The notes: a model not told the origin generated them from the sequence alone. Numbered from the stretch's first letter, positions 8,733 through 18,987 are shown. The stretch is DNA of 62,955 nucleotides from Campylobacter concisus (GCF_015230015.1 NZ_JAAKZC010000012.1:1-62955); one strand, 5' to 3'. Translations and numbers: made by a program.

Positions 8733-9382
8733 ACCACTCCCCTGATTTTTTTCAAATCATCTATAAAATTTTCTTCAAAACTTGGATTTTTGCTGATCCA
8801 CTCTGGTGAAAAAGTTGGCATTATAAACCTATCATCATCTTTTAAAATGCTCCCTCTTATGCTTGAAAATCCGCCCTTTGAGAGCAAATTTGGATAAAGA
8901 TGCATGAAAGCTTTCTCTCCTAAAGTGATGATTATTTTGGGCTTAATAAGTCTTATCTCTTCTAAAAGATAAGGCCTACAAAGCTCAAATGAGCTCTTTA
9001 GTGCTGGATTTTTCGCGTCACTATTTGAAATTTCACAGCGCAAAAGCAAGCTTATATAAACACTATCTTTTTCTAAATTTAAGCCTTCTTTTATAGCATT
9101 TTGCAAAATTTTGCCGCTTGTGCCTTCAAAATAATCATCTTTTTTGCAAAGTAAAACAAACATTATCTTGCTATTTTTATCACCAAAGCCAGTAGAAACG
9201 CACTTTGAACTGTTTCTCAAAAAGCAAAGAGAGCACTTTTTTATCTCACTATTTAGCTCGTCTATGCTGTTATAATCTTGATATTTACTTAAATTAAGAA
9301 AATTTTCATCTATAAAATTGTAACCGATCGCTTTTAAAAAAAGTAATTTTTCTAAGAGATCTTTATTTTTATGAAATTTCAT
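8729..9382 (-). CDS. Divergent family-4-like uracil-DNA glycosylase
   Basis: 217 residues. The Fe-S ligand layout of family-4 uracil-DNA glycosylases is present: C50-x2-C53, then C116 and C135 (LLRCE ... FELCRPYL), and IITLGEKA at about 150-157 matches the core helix. The two catalytic motifs are not conserved: where GEAPG is expected the sequence reads LLCKKDDY (77-84), and the HPxxLLR motif is replaced by FSPEWISKN (191-199). DNA binding or a different base-excision activity is possible; canonical uracil removal is doubtful. Such divergent homologues occur in Campylobacterota. Confidence 0.7.
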   Translation of the reverse strand: MKFHKNKDLLEKLLFLKAIGYNFIDENFLNLSKYQDYNSIDELNSEIKKCSLCFLRNSSKCVSTGFGDKNSKIMFVLLCKKDDYFEGTSGKILQNAIKEGLNLEKDSVYISLLLRCEISNSDAKNPALKSSFELCRPYLLEEIRLIKPKIIITLGEKAFMHLYPNLLSKGGFSSIRGSILKDDDRFIMPTFSPEWISKNPSFEENFIDDLKKIRGVV

Positions 9383-9468
9383 TTTTGGATTATAACTTGA
9401 TTTACTTAAAGTTTAAATTATAGTTTTTTCGGGCTGATTTATTCAAAGGAATTTAAGTATTGCTTTGA

Positions 9469-9474
9469 TAAAAT
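9469..9474 (+). promoter_or_regulatory. Probable -10 box for rpmH operon
   Basis: TAAAAT followed by CCC, 32 nt before the rpmH ATG, in a T-rich upstream region typical of Campylobacter sigma70 promoters. It would drive rpmH-rnpA-yidD-yidC-jag-mnmE. Confidence 0.5.
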
Positions 9475-9505
9475 CCCACTTTTTATATTAACTTTAAGGA
9501 TAGAA

Positions 9506-9640
9506 ATGAAAAGGACTTATCAACCTCATAAAACCCCTAAAAAACGCACTCACGGCTTTCGTTTAAGAATGAAAACTAAAAATGGCCGCAAGGTTATCAA
9601 CGCTAGACGTGCTAAAGGTAGAAAAAGATTGGCTGCTTAG
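9506..9640 (+). CDS. rpmH: 50S ribosomal protein L34
   Basis: 44 residues, the standard L34 length: [18 protein letters not shown] at the start and [13 protein letters not shown] at the end. It is a structural protein of the large ribosomal subunit. TAAGGA lies 6 nt before the ATG. The gene overlaps the reading frame of rnpA, as in many bacteria, and leads the conserved rpmH-rnpA-yidD-yidC-jag-mnmE order. Confidence 0.97.
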   Translation: MKRTYQPHKTPKKRTHGFRLRMKTKNGRKVINARRAKGRKRLAA

Positions 9641-9963
9641 CTGGTTTTGAGTCACTAAGTGACTCGAGAGAATTTTCTCAGGTTTATAAAGAGGCCAGCA
9701 AATGGCACTGCGACGCTTGCGTAGTTTTTTATAAGCCTACAATTGAAAAAAAATTAGCAGTTGTTGCTAGCAAAAAAGTGGGAAAAGCAGTAGTTAGAAA
9801 TAGAGCAAAGAGGCTTTTAAGAGCTGCTTTTTTTTCTATTTCTAACGAGCTAAAAGATGGCACTTACATTATGGTCGCAAAAAATGGAATTACAGAAATT
9901 TCATTTGACAAAATTTGTAAAAATTTGAGCTGGTCTACAAAAAAAATGGGATGTCTAAAATGA
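9628..9963 (+). CDS. rnpA: Ribonuclease P protein component (non-standard start)
   Basis: The protein subunit of RNase P, which matures tRNA 5' ends with the RNA subunit. From the frame one can read [20 protein letters not shown], a normal RnpA N-terminus, then the signature [20 protein letters not shown]. In this frame there is no ATG, GTG or TTG between the upstream in-frame stop (TAG 9619-9621) and a GTG at 9778, which would delete the whole substrate-binding N-terminus. The only plausible initiator is ATT at 9628, inside rpmH, with AAAGG (9614-9618) nine nt upstream. That gives 111 residues, normal for the family. The start is inferred. Confidence 0.85.
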   Translation: MGCLAGFESLSDSREFSQVYKEASKWHCDACVVFYKPTIEKKLAVVASKKVGKAVVRNRAKRLLRAAFFSISNELKDGTYIMVAKNGITEISFDKICKNLSWSTKKMGCLK

Positions 9964-10301
9964 AAAAATTTGCGATTAAATTTATCGCTTTTTATCAAAA
10001 ATATATTTCCATACTTCTGCCAAAAAGCTGTCGCTACTATCCGACTTGCTCACAATACGCCATTTGGGAATTTCAAACAAACAGCTTTTTCTCTGCTTTT
10101 TTTGCAACATTTATGCGAATTTTAAGATGCAATCAACTTTTCAAAGGCGGTATCAACTACCCAATCATCCGCAAAAAATTTAACTCATGTTTTATATTTC
10201 AAAAAAGCGATACCAAAAATGTAAATTTCTGGTTTATCCCTTGCCAAAATAGTAAATTTTATGTCGTAAAAGTATTAGATAAATTAAAGGAAAAAAATTA
10301 A
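9951..10301 (+). CDS. yidD: Membrane protein insertion efficiency factor YidD
   Basis: 116 residues with the YidD signature: FYQKYISILLPKSCRYYPTC, then SQYA and a short helix to ILRCNQLFKGG. YidD is a small inner-membrane-associated protein that assists YidC-dependent insertion. It carries an unusually long, cysteine-containing C-terminal tail (about 40 residues) after the family core. ATGs at 9951 and 9960 are both possible; the second forms an ATGA overlap with the rnpA stop. It lies between rnpA and yidC as expected. Confidence 0.92.
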   Translation: MSKMKKFAIKFIAFYQKYISILLPKSCRYYPTCSQYAIWEFQTNSFFSAFFATFMRILRCNQLFKGGINYPIIRKKFNSCFIFQKSDTKNVNFWFIPCQNSKFYVVKVLDKLKEKN

Positions 10302-11858
10302 ATGGAAGAGATGTCTATGCAAAAAAGACTGCTTCTTGCAGCGCTTTTGTCTATCGTATTTTTTATAGTATATGACTTTTTTATGCCAAAAAGAGCTCCA
10401 CTAGAGCAGAACCAGACAACGATCTCTCAAACAATGGATCAAAGCAAAGCTCCAGCCTCTACTAGTGATACTCCAAAATCAAATGAAAATTTAGCTTCAA
10501 ACGAAATAATCGCTACCATCAAAGGTCAAAGCTACGAAGCAAAGATAGATAAGCTAGGCAGGATTGCGAAATTTTATCTCACCGAAGATAAGTACAAAAC
10601 AGAAGACGGTAACAAAATCGAGCTTGTTTCGCAAAATCCATTACCACTTGAGCTTAGATTTAACGATAGCACTTTAAATACTGATGCTTTTAAGGTTGCA
10701 TATAGCAGTGATGCTAGCGAGGTAGATGCTAGCAGCGAGCCTAAAACTATAAAACTCATTCAAAATTTAGATGGCGTTACAGTCACAAAAAATATCAAAT
10801 TTTATCCAAATGGTCGCTATGAGGTAGAAGTAAATTTAAGTAAAAGTGTTGATTATTTCATCACTCCTGGCTTTAGGCCAAACATCGCGATAGATAGCTA
10901 CACAGTTCATGGTGTCATGCTTAGAAATACAGACGATAGCCTAAATATCATAGAAGATGGCGATGCAAAAGAGGTTAAAAACTATGCAAACACAACTATA
11001 GCAGCTGCATCTGATAGATACTACACAGCGCTATTTTACTCATTTAATAAGCCATTTGAAGCAGTTATAGATAAAGATGCAAATAACAATCCTATCGTCT
11101 TTGTAAAGGCAAACGATAGCCTAAAATTAGGCGCTTATATCGGACCAAAAGAGCATAAAATTTTAAGCTCGATGGATGAGAGACTAAACGACATTATCGA
11201 GTATGGTTGGTTTACATTTATAGCAAAGCCGATGTTTGCATTCTTAAATTTCTTGCATAACTACATTGGCAACTGGGGCTGGGCGATAGTCGTGCTAACG
11301 CTTGTTATAAGGATAGTTTTATTCCCACTTACATATAAGGGTATGCTATCGATGAATAAGCTAAAAGAGCTTGCTCCAAAGGTAAAAGAGATCCAAACAA
11401 AATATAAAGATGATAAGCAAAAGATGCAAGTTCATATGATGGAGCTATACAAAAAACATGGCGCAAACCCGATGGGCGGCTGCTTGCCGATCTTGCTTCA
11501 AATTCCGGTATTTTTTGCGATCTACCGCGTTTTACTAAATGCGATCGAGCTAAAAGGCGCTCCTTGGATACTTTGGATACACGATCTTTCAGTGATGGAT
11601 CCATACTTTGTGCTACCTATCTTAATGGGTTTAACGATGTTTTTACAACAAAAACTTACACCAACGACATTTACCGATCCTATGCAAGAAAAGGTTATGA
11701 AATTCTTGCCTTTGATCTTCACTTTTTTCTTTGTGACATTCCCAGCAGGTCTTACACTTTACTGGTTTGTAAATAACGTTTGTTCAGTCGTTCAACAAGT
11801 CTTTGTAAATAAACTTTTTGAAAAACATAAAAAAGCTGCGGAGGTAAAGGCTCAATGA
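10302..11858 (+). CDS. yidC: Membrane protein insertase YidC/Oxa1
   Basis: 518 residues. An N-terminal anchor (about 7-25) is followed by a large periplasmic beta-domain (about 60-290), as in proteobacterial YidC, then the five-helix insertase core (GWAIVVLTLVIRIVLFPLTY ... GCLPILLQIPVFFAIYRVL ... FPAGLTLYWFVNN). It inserts membrane proteins alone or with SecYEG. A basic C-terminal tail may contact ribosomes. It overlaps jag by 4 nt (ATGA). Confidence 0.97.
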   Translation: MEEMSMQKRLLLAALLSIVFFIVYDFFMPKRAPLEQNQTTISQTMDQSKAPASTSDTPKSNENLASNEIIATIKGQSYEAKIDKLGRIAKFYLTEDKYKTEDGNKIELVSQNPLPLELRFNDSTLNTDAFKVAYSSDASEVDASSEPKTIKLIQNLDGVTVTKNIKFYPNGRYEVEVNLSKSVDYFITPGFRPNIAIDSYTVHGVMLRNTDDSLNIIEDGDAKEVKNYANTTIAAASDRYYTALFYSFNKPFEAVIDKDANNNPIVFVKANDSLKLGAYIGPKEHKILSSMDERLNDIIEYGWFTFIAKPMFAFLNFLHNYIGNWGWAIVVLTLVIRIVLFPLTYKGMLSMNKLKELAPKVKEIQTKYKDDKQKMQVHMMELYKKHGANPMGGCLPILLQIPVFFAIYRVLLNAIELKGAPWILWIHDLSVMDPYFVLPILMGLTMFLQQKLTPTTFTDPMQEKVMKFLPLIFTFFFVTFPAGLTLYWFVNNVCSVVQQVFVNKLFEKHKKAAEVKAQ

Positions 11859-12946
11859 AAATAGAAGCAAATACCCTTCAAGAGGCATTTCAAAAGGCAG
11901 CCGAGCAGCTTAACTGCTCAGTCACCGAGCTTGACATCAAGGTCTTGCAACATCCAAGCGGTGGAATTTTTGGATTTTTTAAAAAGACAGCGATTATTGA
12001 GGCAAATTTAGAAAATCAGCCAAAACCACAGCAAAAACCAAAAAATGATAGAAATTTTGCTAAAAAAAGTGATGAAAACGAGCCTGCAAAAGAAGAGAAA
12101 AAACAGAGTAAAAAACACGATCATAATGATAAAAAGCGAAATCCTAAAAAGCATAAAGATGAGAAAAACGAAGCTAAGTCTGAGCAAAAAGAGCATAAAA
12201 ATGAAAAGCCAAATTTAAGCGAGAAAAACTCAGCTCTTGCAAAAGATGCCTTTGCTGAAAAGGGTGAAAAAGAGGCTGAAGAGCCGGGATATGTCATAAA
12301 AAGACTTGATGAGCCAAAAGAGCCAAAAGAGCAAAAAGAGACTAAAGTGGCAAAAGAGCCACAAGCTAGTAAAAGTGCTCCTAAAAACATCCTAGATACT
12401 TCAATCATCGAAAATTTCAACCAAACTGATGAAGAGAGTGCATCTCAAACTTTACCAAAAGAGAAAAAAGAGAAAGTTGTAATCGACTTTGATAAAATTT
12501 TGCCCGAGATAAAAGAGGGTATGACACGTCTTTTTAAAGCAAGCTGCTTTGAGATAGACAAGGTAGAAGTTAGTAAATTTAACGATGAGACCGTGCTTAT
12601 CGAGCTAGACGGTGCTGACGCGGCGCTACTTATCGGCAAAGAGGGCTATAGATATAAAGCGATCTCTTATATGCTCTATAACTGGCTAAATTCAAAATAC
12701 AACCTCGCTATTCGCCTTGAGATCGCGCAATTTTTGCAAAATCAAGAAGCGATGATGGATCAATATCTAAATGGTGTGATTGAGCGTGTGCAAAATAGCG
12801 GTAGAGCCCAAACTAAGCCACTTGACGGAGTTTTAGTCAAGATCGCTCTTGAGAAGCTTAGAGAGAAATTCCCAGATAAATATGTCGGCATAAAAAGCGG
12901 CAATGACGGCAAATTTGTCGTCGTAAATGACTTTTTTAAAAAATGA
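11855..12946 (+). CDS. jag: Jag/KhpB RNA-binding protein
   Basis: 363 residues: an N-terminal Jag domain (about 1-50, including [12 protein letters not shown]), a long Lys/Glu-rich low-complexity linker (about 55-190), a KH domain with [15 protein letters not shown] (about 235-250), and an R3H-like end. The R3H consensus (ER...H) is not evident; the region reads [14 protein letters not shown]. The protein is expected to bind RNA and associates with YidC and cell-wall synthesis in other bacteria. The linker is much longer than in firmicute KhpB. It overlaps mnmE by 4 nt. Confidence 0.9.
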   Translation: MKIEANTLQEAFQKAAEQLNCSVTELDIKVLQHPSGGIFGFFKKTAIIEANLENQPKPQQKPKNDRNFAKKSDENEPAKEEKKQSKKHDHNDKKRNPKKHKDEKNEAKSEQKEHKNEKPNLSEKNSALAKDAFAEKGEKEAEEPGYVIKRLDEPKEPKEQKETKVAKEPQASKSAPKNILDTSIIENFNQTDEESASQTLPKEKKEKVVIDFDKILPEIKEGMTRLFKASCFEIDKVEVSKFNDETVLIELDGADAALLIGKEGYRYKAISYMLYNWLNSKYNLAIRLEIAQFLQNQEAMMDQYLNGVIERVQNSGRAQTKPLDGVLVKIALEKLREKFPDKYVGIKSGNDGKFVVVNDFFKK

Positions 12947-14268
12947 GTGAAACTATCGCAGCCCTTGCCACAGCTTATGGCATCGGCTCAGTTTCTATCG
13001 TAAGGCTTAGCGGCAAGGACGCACTGGCCACCTCTTTAAAACTTCTTAAACTTTCAAATTTAGAGCCAAGATACGCAAAACTAGCCAAAATTTACTCCCT
13101 TGATGATGAAATTTTAGACGAGGGCATCGTTATATATTTTAAAGCCCCTGCAAGCTTTACTGGCGAGGATATCGTCGAGTTTCAAACTCATGGTGGCGTT
13201 ATGGTGAGCGAGAGAATTTTAAATGAGCTAATAAGGGCTGGTGCTAGGCTTGCTATGCCAGGAGAGTTTAGCAAGCGGGCATTTTTAAATGGCAAGATGG
13301 ATCTAGCCAAGGCCGAGGCGATGCAAGGGCTTATCACTTCAAAAAGTGAGATCGCTGCTAAAATTTTAACCCGCCAAATGCAAGGCGATCTTAGTAAATT
13401 TGTAGGCGAGATAAGGGGCGAAGTGGTAAAAACCCTTGCCTTTGTTGAGACGATGATTGACTACGCTGATGATGATCTGCCTGCAAATTTGCTAGAGCAG
13501 ACTAAGCAGATGCTTTTAAAAAATAGCGAGAAATTAGAGCGCATAGCCACTCTTAGCGAGCAAAGAAGGGGGCTAATAGATGGCTTTAAGATCGCAATCG
13601 TTGGCAAGCCAAACGTTGGCAAAAGCTCTATCTTAAACTCATTTTTGGCATACGAAAGAGCGATCGTTAGCGACGAAGCTGGCACAACTAGAGATAGGAT
13701 AGAAGAAAATTTTAAGATCGGCTCGCATCTAGTTCGCATAATAGACACCGCAGGCATCAGAAAAGATGCTGGAAAGATCGAGCAAATCGGCATAAACTAC
13801 TCGATCTCAGCCATAAACGAGGCAGACATTATCCTAGCTGTATTTGACGGCTCTTGCCCAAGTGACGAGCAAGACAAAGAGATAATAAGGCTCGTTTCTA
13901 ACTCAAACAAAAAAGCCTTTTTTATCCTAAACAAAAGCGATCTTGCGTTTAAATTTGACATAAATTTGGACGGCGCTATCAAAATTTCAGCAAAAAATGA
14001 TACGAGCGTAGTTTTAAAAGAGCTTGAGGGCTACCTCAAGACGCAAGACACCGACGAGATCATGCTAAGCTCAAACCGCCAAATTTTAAGCTGCAAAGAG
14101 GCGAGCGAGGCTTTAAAAAGAGCGTTTTTAAGACTAAGTGAAGAGGAGCTAGAAATTTTCGCTTACGAGCTAAATACCGCGATAAAGGCGCTTGCAAGTA
14201 TCACAAAGCCATTTGAGAGAAGTGAAATTTTAGACGAAATGTTTAGCCATTTTTGTTTAGGAAAATGA
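12943..14268 (+). CDS. mnmE: tRNA modification GTPase MnmE
   Basis: 441 residues. With MnmG it installs the cmnm5 group on U34 of certain tRNAs. The N-terminal tetrahydrofolate-binding domain carries [14 protein letters not shown] and [21 protein letters not shown]. The G domain shows G1 GKPNVGKS at 221-228, DTAGIR and NKSD. The C-terminal CLGK (438-441) is a conservative variant of the catalytic CxGK motif. It closes the rpmH operon. Confidence 0.97.
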   Translation: MSETIAALATAYGIGSVSIVRLSGKDALATSLKLLKLSNLEPRYAKLAKIYSLDDEILDEGIVIYFKAPASFTGEDIVEFQTHGGVMVSERILNELIRAGARLAMPGEFSKRAFLNGKMDLAKAEAMQGLITSKSEIAAKILTRQMQGDLSKFVGEIRGEVVKTLAFVETMIDYADDDLPANLLEQTKQMLLKNSEKLERIATLSEQRRGLIDGFKIAIVGKPNVGKSSILNSFLAYERAIVSDEAGTTRDRIEENFKIGSHLVRIIDTAGIRKDAGKIEQIGINYSISAINEADIILAVFDGSCPSDEQDKEIIRLVSNSNKKAFFILNKSDLAFKFDINLDGAIKISAKNDTSVVLKELEGYLKTQDTDEIMLSSNRQILSCKEASEALKRAFLRLSEEELEIFAYELNTAIKALASITKPFERSEILDEMFSHFCLGK

Positions 14269-14311
14269 TACTTTTTTTTGGTTAAAATTTGCGCTTTTTA
14301 AAGGAGAGAGA

Positions 14312-14893
14312 ATGAAAATTTTACTTATAAATGGTGGCAAAAAATTTGGCCATTCAGATGGCAGGCTCAATCAAACACTTCACGATCTTGCCTGCGAAAA
14401 ACTAGCAAATATGGGTCACGAGGTAAAACAAACCGTGATAGATCATGGCTATGATATCGAGGCTGAAGTTGAGAAATTTCTCTGGATGGACGCAGTAGTT
14501 TGGCAGATGCCAGCTTGGTGGATGGGTGAGCCTTGGATAGTGAAAAAATATATCGACGAGGTCTTTACGGCAGGTCACGGCAAGCTTTATACGAGTGATG
14601 GCAGGCACAGGGTCGATCCTGCGAAAAACTACGGCAAGGGTGGCTTGTTAAATGGCAAGAAATTTATGCTAAGCCTTACTTGGAACGCTCCAGCCGAGGC
14701 ATTTAGCGATCCAAACGAGTTTTTTGAGGCGCGCGGCGTTGATGGGGTTTATTTTCATTTTAGAAAGGCAAATGAATTTATGGGCTTAAAATCGCTTCCA
14801 CACTTTATCTGCTGCGATGTCATCAAGATGCCAGAGGTGCCAAGATACCTAAAAGAGTATGAGGCGCACCTTGAAAAAGTTTTCAAAGCGTAA
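14312..14893 (+). CDS. mdaB: NAD(P)H quinone reductase, MdaB family flavodoxin-like
   Basis: 193 residues with the flavodoxin-like fold: MKILLINGGKKF at the N-terminus (FMN/FAD phosphate site), VVWQMPAWWMGEPWIVKKY, and GKKFMLSLTWNAPAEAF, all features of MdaB. The enzyme reduces quinones by two electrons and contributes to oxidative-stress resistance in Helicobacter and Campylobacter relatives. It has its own AAAGGAGAG and stands alone. An inverted repeat (CTCTAGC 14909-14915 / GCTAGAG 14923-14929) follows. Confidence 0.9.
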   Translation: MKILLINGGKKFGHSDGRLNQTLHDLACEKLANMGHEVKQTVIDHGYDIEAEVEKFLWMDAVVWQMPAWWMGEPWIVKKYIDEVFTAGHGKLYTSDGRHRVDPAKNYGKGGLLNGKKFMLSLTWNAPAEAFSDPNEFFEARGVDGVYFHFRKANEFMGLKSLPHFICCDVIKMPEVPRYLKEYEAHLEKVFKA

Positions 14894-14908
14894 AACATTT
14901 CTATCACT

Positions 14909-14929
14909 CTCTAGCCATTTGCGCTAGAG
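14909..14929 (+). terminator. Hairpin after mdaB
   Basis: A perfect 7-bp stem (CTCTAGC/GCTAGAG) with a 7-nt loop lies 16 nt after the mdaB stop. No strong U-run follows, so termination would be weak or Rho-assisted. Confidence 0.4.
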
Positions 14930-14962
14930 GGCATTTAAATTTATATATCTTGGTTGGGGAAA

Positions 14963-15682
14963 ATGAGGATAAAATTTCTATTTTTAGTTGCTGTTATATT
15001 ATTTGCAGGGTGCGCCGGCAAGCAAATTTTAACGCCAAGCGAAAAGTTAAATTTGCTCTACCTTGAAAATAATGAAACCTTGCATGAGATGAGATTTTAT
15101 AAGCTTCAAAACAGCCTAGATGACTTTAATAAATTTGCAAACATTGTCGGTAGGGCTGAAATAAAAGCAGCTGGAGTAAATGCAGAATTTAGCGCTCTTG
15201 GCGAGCTAATGCAAAGTGGCGACGCAAATAAAACGATGATCGTTAAAAACCTAGACACCAGCAAGGACGCTGTGCTATCAAATTCTAACGATATAGATGA
15301 GCTAATAAATGCAAAAAATATCAAATTTTATGACATTGGAGATGGTATAGTAGAAAGTATAGTTTATAGCACGAGCGCCATGTCAGTTTGCGAGGCGTTT
15401 GTGAGCAGCAAAGAGGCTATAAAAACAAAAAGCGTGACAAATTATTTTGTAAAAAATGGCTTTTTTGCAGTGATCTTAAACTCAGATATAGTTGGCAACG
15501 AAGGCTTTGTGCTAAGGGAAACTAACTACTTTTTCAACCTTTCGGACGAGGATGAAAAGATGCTTAAAAATGACACTCATAATCCAAATTTTCAAAAGAC
15601 AACCATAGAGAGCGACCTCTTAAAACAAGGCAGAATTCTCCTAAATGTGCTTTGTTTTAGTAAATTCCAAAAGGCTTTTTAG
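14963..15682 (+). CDS. Hypothetical lipoprotein
   Basis: About 239 residues starting MRIKFLFLVAVILFAGCAGK, with a lipobox ending FAGC, so it is probably a lipid-anchored envelope protein. A TTG at 14954 would add three residues; I prefer the ATG at 14963, since GGGGA precedes it at good distance and the signal peptide then starts normally. The mature part has no domain I recognise. It lies alone between mdaB and purL. Confidence 0.6.
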   Translation: MRIKFLFLVAVILFAGCAGKQILTPSEKLNLLYLENNETLHEMRFYKLQNSLDDFNKFANIVGRAEIKAAGVNAEFSALGELMQSGDANKTMIVKNLDTSKDAVLSNSNDIDELINAKNIKFYDIGDGIVESIVYSTSAMSVCEAFVSSKEAIKTKSVTNYFVKNGFFAVILNSDIVGNEGFVLRETNYFFNLSDEDEKMLKNDTHNPNFQKTTIESDLLKQGRILLNVLCFSKFQKAF

Positions 15683-15738
15683 TAACTTTTTATAAGCGAG
15701 GTTGTAAAATAGCTTAAATTTCTTAAAAGGTTACATCA

Positions 15739-17928
15739 ATGGATAAAGCTACCATACAAGCACATAAAATCAGCGATGAAGAGTATGAAGAGATCTTAAA
15801 AATCCTAGGCCGTGAGCCAAATTTACTAGAGCTTGGCATATTTTCAGCGATGTGGAGCGAGCACTGCAGCTACAAATCAAGCAAAAAATATCTAAACGGC
15901 TTTCCGACAAAGGCACCTTGGGTCATTCAAGGACCTGGCGAAAATGCCGGCGTCATCGATGTTGGCGATGGGGTCGCAGCTGTGTTTAAGATGGAGAGTC
16001 ACAACCACCCAAGCTTTATCGAGCCGTTTCAGGGCGCTGCAACTGGTGTTGGTGGAATTTTAAGAGACGTCTTTACGATGGGCGCAAGAGTTGTTGCGAA
16101 TATGAACTCACTTCGTTTTGGCGAGATAAGAGGCGAGGGTGAGCTAGCCAAAAAGCATAGATATTTGCTAAAAGGAAGTGTAGCTGGCATAGGACACTAC
16201 GGCAACTGCATGGGTATCCCAACGATCGGCGGCGAAACCACCTTTGATCCTAGCTTTAATGGCAATATCTTAATCAATGCCTTTGCGCTTGGCCTTTGCA
16301 AAAGTGATGAAATTTTCTACGGCAAGGCTGAAGGTGTTGGCAATCCAGTCATCTATGTAGGCTCAAAGACTGGCAGAGACGGACTTGGCGGTGCTGTGAT
16401 GGCGAGCGATAGCTTTAACGACGAAAATAAATCACTTCGCCCAACGGTGCAAGTAGGCGACCCATTTGCCGAGAAACTACTCATGGAGGCGTGCTTGGAG
16501 CTTTTTAAAAAAGACTACATCATCGGCATCCAAGATATGGGCGCAGCAGGGCTTACAAGCTCTAGTTTTGAGATGGCTGGCAGAAGCGGCAGTGGTATGA
16601 AGATGTATCTAGACCGCGTACCGATGCGCGAAGTTGGCATGACGCCTTATGAGCTAATGCTAAGCGAGTCTCAAGAGCGTATGCTAATATGCGCCAAAAA
16701 AGGCTATGAGCAAAAGGTACTTGAAATTTTTAGAAAGTGGGACCTTGACGCTGAGATCATCGGCGAGGTCACAAGTAGCGGCGTGATGCAGCTTTACTGG
16801 CACGACGAGCTTGCAGGCGAAATCCCTATCGGCCCACTTAGCGAGGCAGCTCCAGTGCTTGACCGCCCAGTTGCACGTCCAAAATACCTTGATGAGATAG
16901 CAAATTTAAAAATTCCAAATAATGTTGATAACAAAAGCGCATTTTTCAAGCTTTTAAAAGAGCCAGAAGTGCTAAATAAAAGCTTTATCTACGACCAATA
17001 CGACGCAAATATACAGACAAATACGATAAAACAGCCTGGCTGCTTGGGCGCTGCAAGCATCAGAGTAAAAGGCACTAAAAAGGCTGTCTCTATGGCTGCG
17101 CAGTGCGATCCAAGAGCAAATTTTGTTGATCCAAAGATCGGTGCTGCAAGAGCAGTTGCTGCAGCTGGTAGAAAGGTAGCGATGAGCGGTGCTGTGCCAC
17201 TTGCGATCACCGACTGCTTAAACTACGGCAACCCGCAAAATCCAGAGGTTATGTGGCAGTTCAAAGAAGGATGTGAAGGCATAAAAGAGGCTTGCCGTGA
17301 GCTAAATACGCCAGTCGTTAGCGGTAACGTGAGCCTTTATAACGACACCGACGGCGTTAGCGTCTATCCAACGCCAGCCATCGTCACTGTTGGCGTAAAT
17401 GACGATGCAAATTTAAACCTAAAAAGCATATTTTTAAGCGAGGGTAGAGCGATATATCTACTTGGCGAGACAAGCGGAGAATTTGCTGCTTCACTTTACG
17501 CAAAGGCGCTATTTGATGTGGTCGGCGGCAAGCTAAAAGAGGTTGATTATAAAGCTGAAAGGGCTATTTGGGAGCTAGTGATAGCTGCAAATAAAGAGCA
17601 AATTTTAGAATTTGCAAATAGCGTTGGCGTTGGCGGTCTTGCTATCACGCTAGCAAAAATGGCTAGCATCTCAAATATCGGCATAAACTGCGAAGTTAAA
17701 TTTAAAGAGCCAAATTTCATCTTTGACGAGAGCTTTTCAAGGGCGGTCGTGGGTGTAAAAGACGAGGCTAAATTTAAAACGCTTGCGGCTAAATTTGGAG
17801 TGAAATTTGAAAAGATCGGCGTTAGCGGAGGCAAGAGATTTAAGCTAAATGATATCGATGAGAGCTTAGAGGACGTAAGAGAAATTTATCTAAATGAGTT
17901 TGCGAAAATCGTAAAAAAGGAGGACTAA
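15739..17928 (+). CDS. purL: Phosphoribosylformylglycinamidine synthase subunit PurL
   Basis: 729 residues, the small (purSQL-type) form. It converts FGAR to FGAM with ATP and ammonia in step four of purine synthesis, together with PurS and PurQ (not in this window). Conserved segments include [31 protein letters not shown] and GDPFAEKL in the first half, and the repeated AIRS-like half with GNVSLYNDT. Length is normal. A weak TGTAAAAT -10-like element lies at 15703-15710. Confidence 0.97.
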   Translation: MDKATIQAHKISDEEYEEILKILGREPNLLELGIFSAMWSEHCSYKSSKKYLNGFPTKAPWVIQGPGENAGVIDVGDGVAAVFKMESHNHPSFIEPFQGAATGVGGILRDVFTMGARVVANMNSLRFGEIRGEGELAKKHRYLLKGSVAGIGHYGNCMGIPTIGGETTFDPSFNGNILINAFALGLCKSDEIFYGKAEGVGNPVIYVGSKTGRDGLGGAVMASDSFNDENKSLRPTVQVGDPFAEKLLMEACLELFKKDYIIGIQDMGAAGLTSSSFEMAGRSGSGMKMYLDRVPMREVGMTPYELMLSESQERMLICAKKGYEQKVLEIFRKWDLDAEIIGEVTSSGVMQLYWHDELAGEIPIGPLSEAAPVLDRPVARPKYLDEIANLKIPNNVDNKSAFFKLLKEPEVLNKSFIYDQYDANIQTNTIKQPGCLGAASIRVKGTKKAVSMAAQCDPRANFVDPKIGAARAVAAAGRKVAMSGAVPLAITDCLNYGNPQNPEVMWQFKEGCEGIKEACRELNTPVVSGNVSLYNDTDGVSVYPTPAIVTVGVNDDANLNLKSIFLSEGRAIYLLGETSGEFAASLYAKALFDVVGGKLKEVDYKAERAIWELVIAANKEQILEFANSVGVGGLAITLAKMASISNIGINCEVKFKEPNFIFDESFSRAVVGVKDEAKFKTLAAKFGVKFEKIGVSGGKRFKLNDIDESLEDVREIYLNEFAKIVKKED

Positions 17929-17931
17929 GAG

Positions 17932-18981
17932 GTGTTTTCTAAAAAGGAAAAAGCAAGCGGAGAAAAGGAAGTAGAGCAAAACGAAAAAAAGGGCGTGGCG
18001 AAACCGCCAGTGCTCTTTAGCGATACTCAAAATTTGATAAGTACGATAGAAAAAAGGCTAAATGCCCCTTTGATAACCTACTACAACTCAAACGCTGGTA
18101 ATGTTTGCGGTAACGATGCAAGCGCAATGTATGAAATTTTAAAGGGTAAAAAGATAGACACTGCCTATCTTTTCATAAAAAGTGATGGCGGAAGCGGTAT
18201 AGCCGCACTTAGGATCATTAGCACCCTTAGAAACTACTGCAAAAATTTAATAGCACTGATCCCATCAAACTGCGCTTCAGCTGCTACGATGATGGCACTT
18301 GGCGCAAACGAGATCGTGATGGGTCCGCTTGCCTATCTAACGCCAGTTGATACTTCGCTCAAGCACGAGCTAAGTCCTACAAACAAGGGCAACGAGCTTG
18401 TAAGCGTCTCTATGGACGAGCTTAGCCGTGTGGTGAAGCTTTGGAAAGAGCAGGACAAAGATAGACCAAACGACACAAACCCCTACAACTCGCTATATGA
18501 GTATATCCATCCACTAGTTTTTGGTGCGGTTGATCGCGCTAGCTCGCTTTCGCTTAAAATTTGCTCTGAGCTACTTAGATATCACATAGATGATGATAAA
18601 AAGATCGTTGAAATTTCAGAGAGGCTAAACGCAGACTACCCAGCACACGAGTATCCGATACTCTTTCGTGAGGCGCAGGAGATCGGTCTGCATGTCAAAA
18701 AGATGGACGATGATCTAAACGAGATGCTTCAGGAGCTAACGCTACTTTACTCAGAGATGGGACAGCGAGCCTTTACAGACTACGATGAGAACAGCTATCA
18801 CGATAACAACATCGCAAATATCATCGAGACAAACGGCAAGCAAATTTACTATCAGATCGATAAAGACTGGTTTTATCGTCCTGAGGAGCGCCGTTGGAAC
18901 GTGATGAACGACGAGAGCTCATGGCGCAAAAATGAGCTGGTAAATGGCAAGATAAAAAATACCATATATCACTTGTGGTAA
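17932..18981 (+). CDS. Clp-fold serine protease-like protein (SDH_sah family)
   Basis: 349 residues. The first about 30 are charged (Lys/Glu) and look disordered. The rest matches the serine dehydrogenase-proteinase / SppA-like ClpP-crotonase fold: YLFIKSDGGSGIAALRII, then SNCASAATMMALGANEIVMG with candidate nucleophile Ser116, and MGPLAYLTPVDTSL. No signal peptide, so it is cytoplasmic. The start is GTG at 17932 with AGGAGGA upstream, 3 nt after purL. Substrates are unknown. It precedes a membrane-anchored TerB-DnaJ protein, which hints at a shared quality-control role (inference). Confidence 0.75.
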   Translation: MFSKKEKASGEKEVEQNEKKGVAKPPVLFSDTQNLISTIEKRLNAPLITYYNSNAGNVCGNDASAMYEILKGKKIDTAYLFIKSDGGSGIAALRIISTLRNYCKNLIALIPSNCASAATMMALGANEIVMGPLAYLTPVDTSLKHELSPTNKGNELVSVSMDELSRVVKLWKEQDKDRPNDTNPYNSLYEYIHPLVFGAVDRASSLSLKICSELLRYHIDDDKKIVEISERLNADYPAHEYPILFREAQEIGLHVKKMDDDLNEMLQELTLLYSEMGQRAFTDYDENSYHDNNIANIIETNGKQIYYQIDKDWFYRPEERRWNVMNDESSWRKNELVNGKIKNTIYHLW

Positions 18982-18987
18982 TATAAT

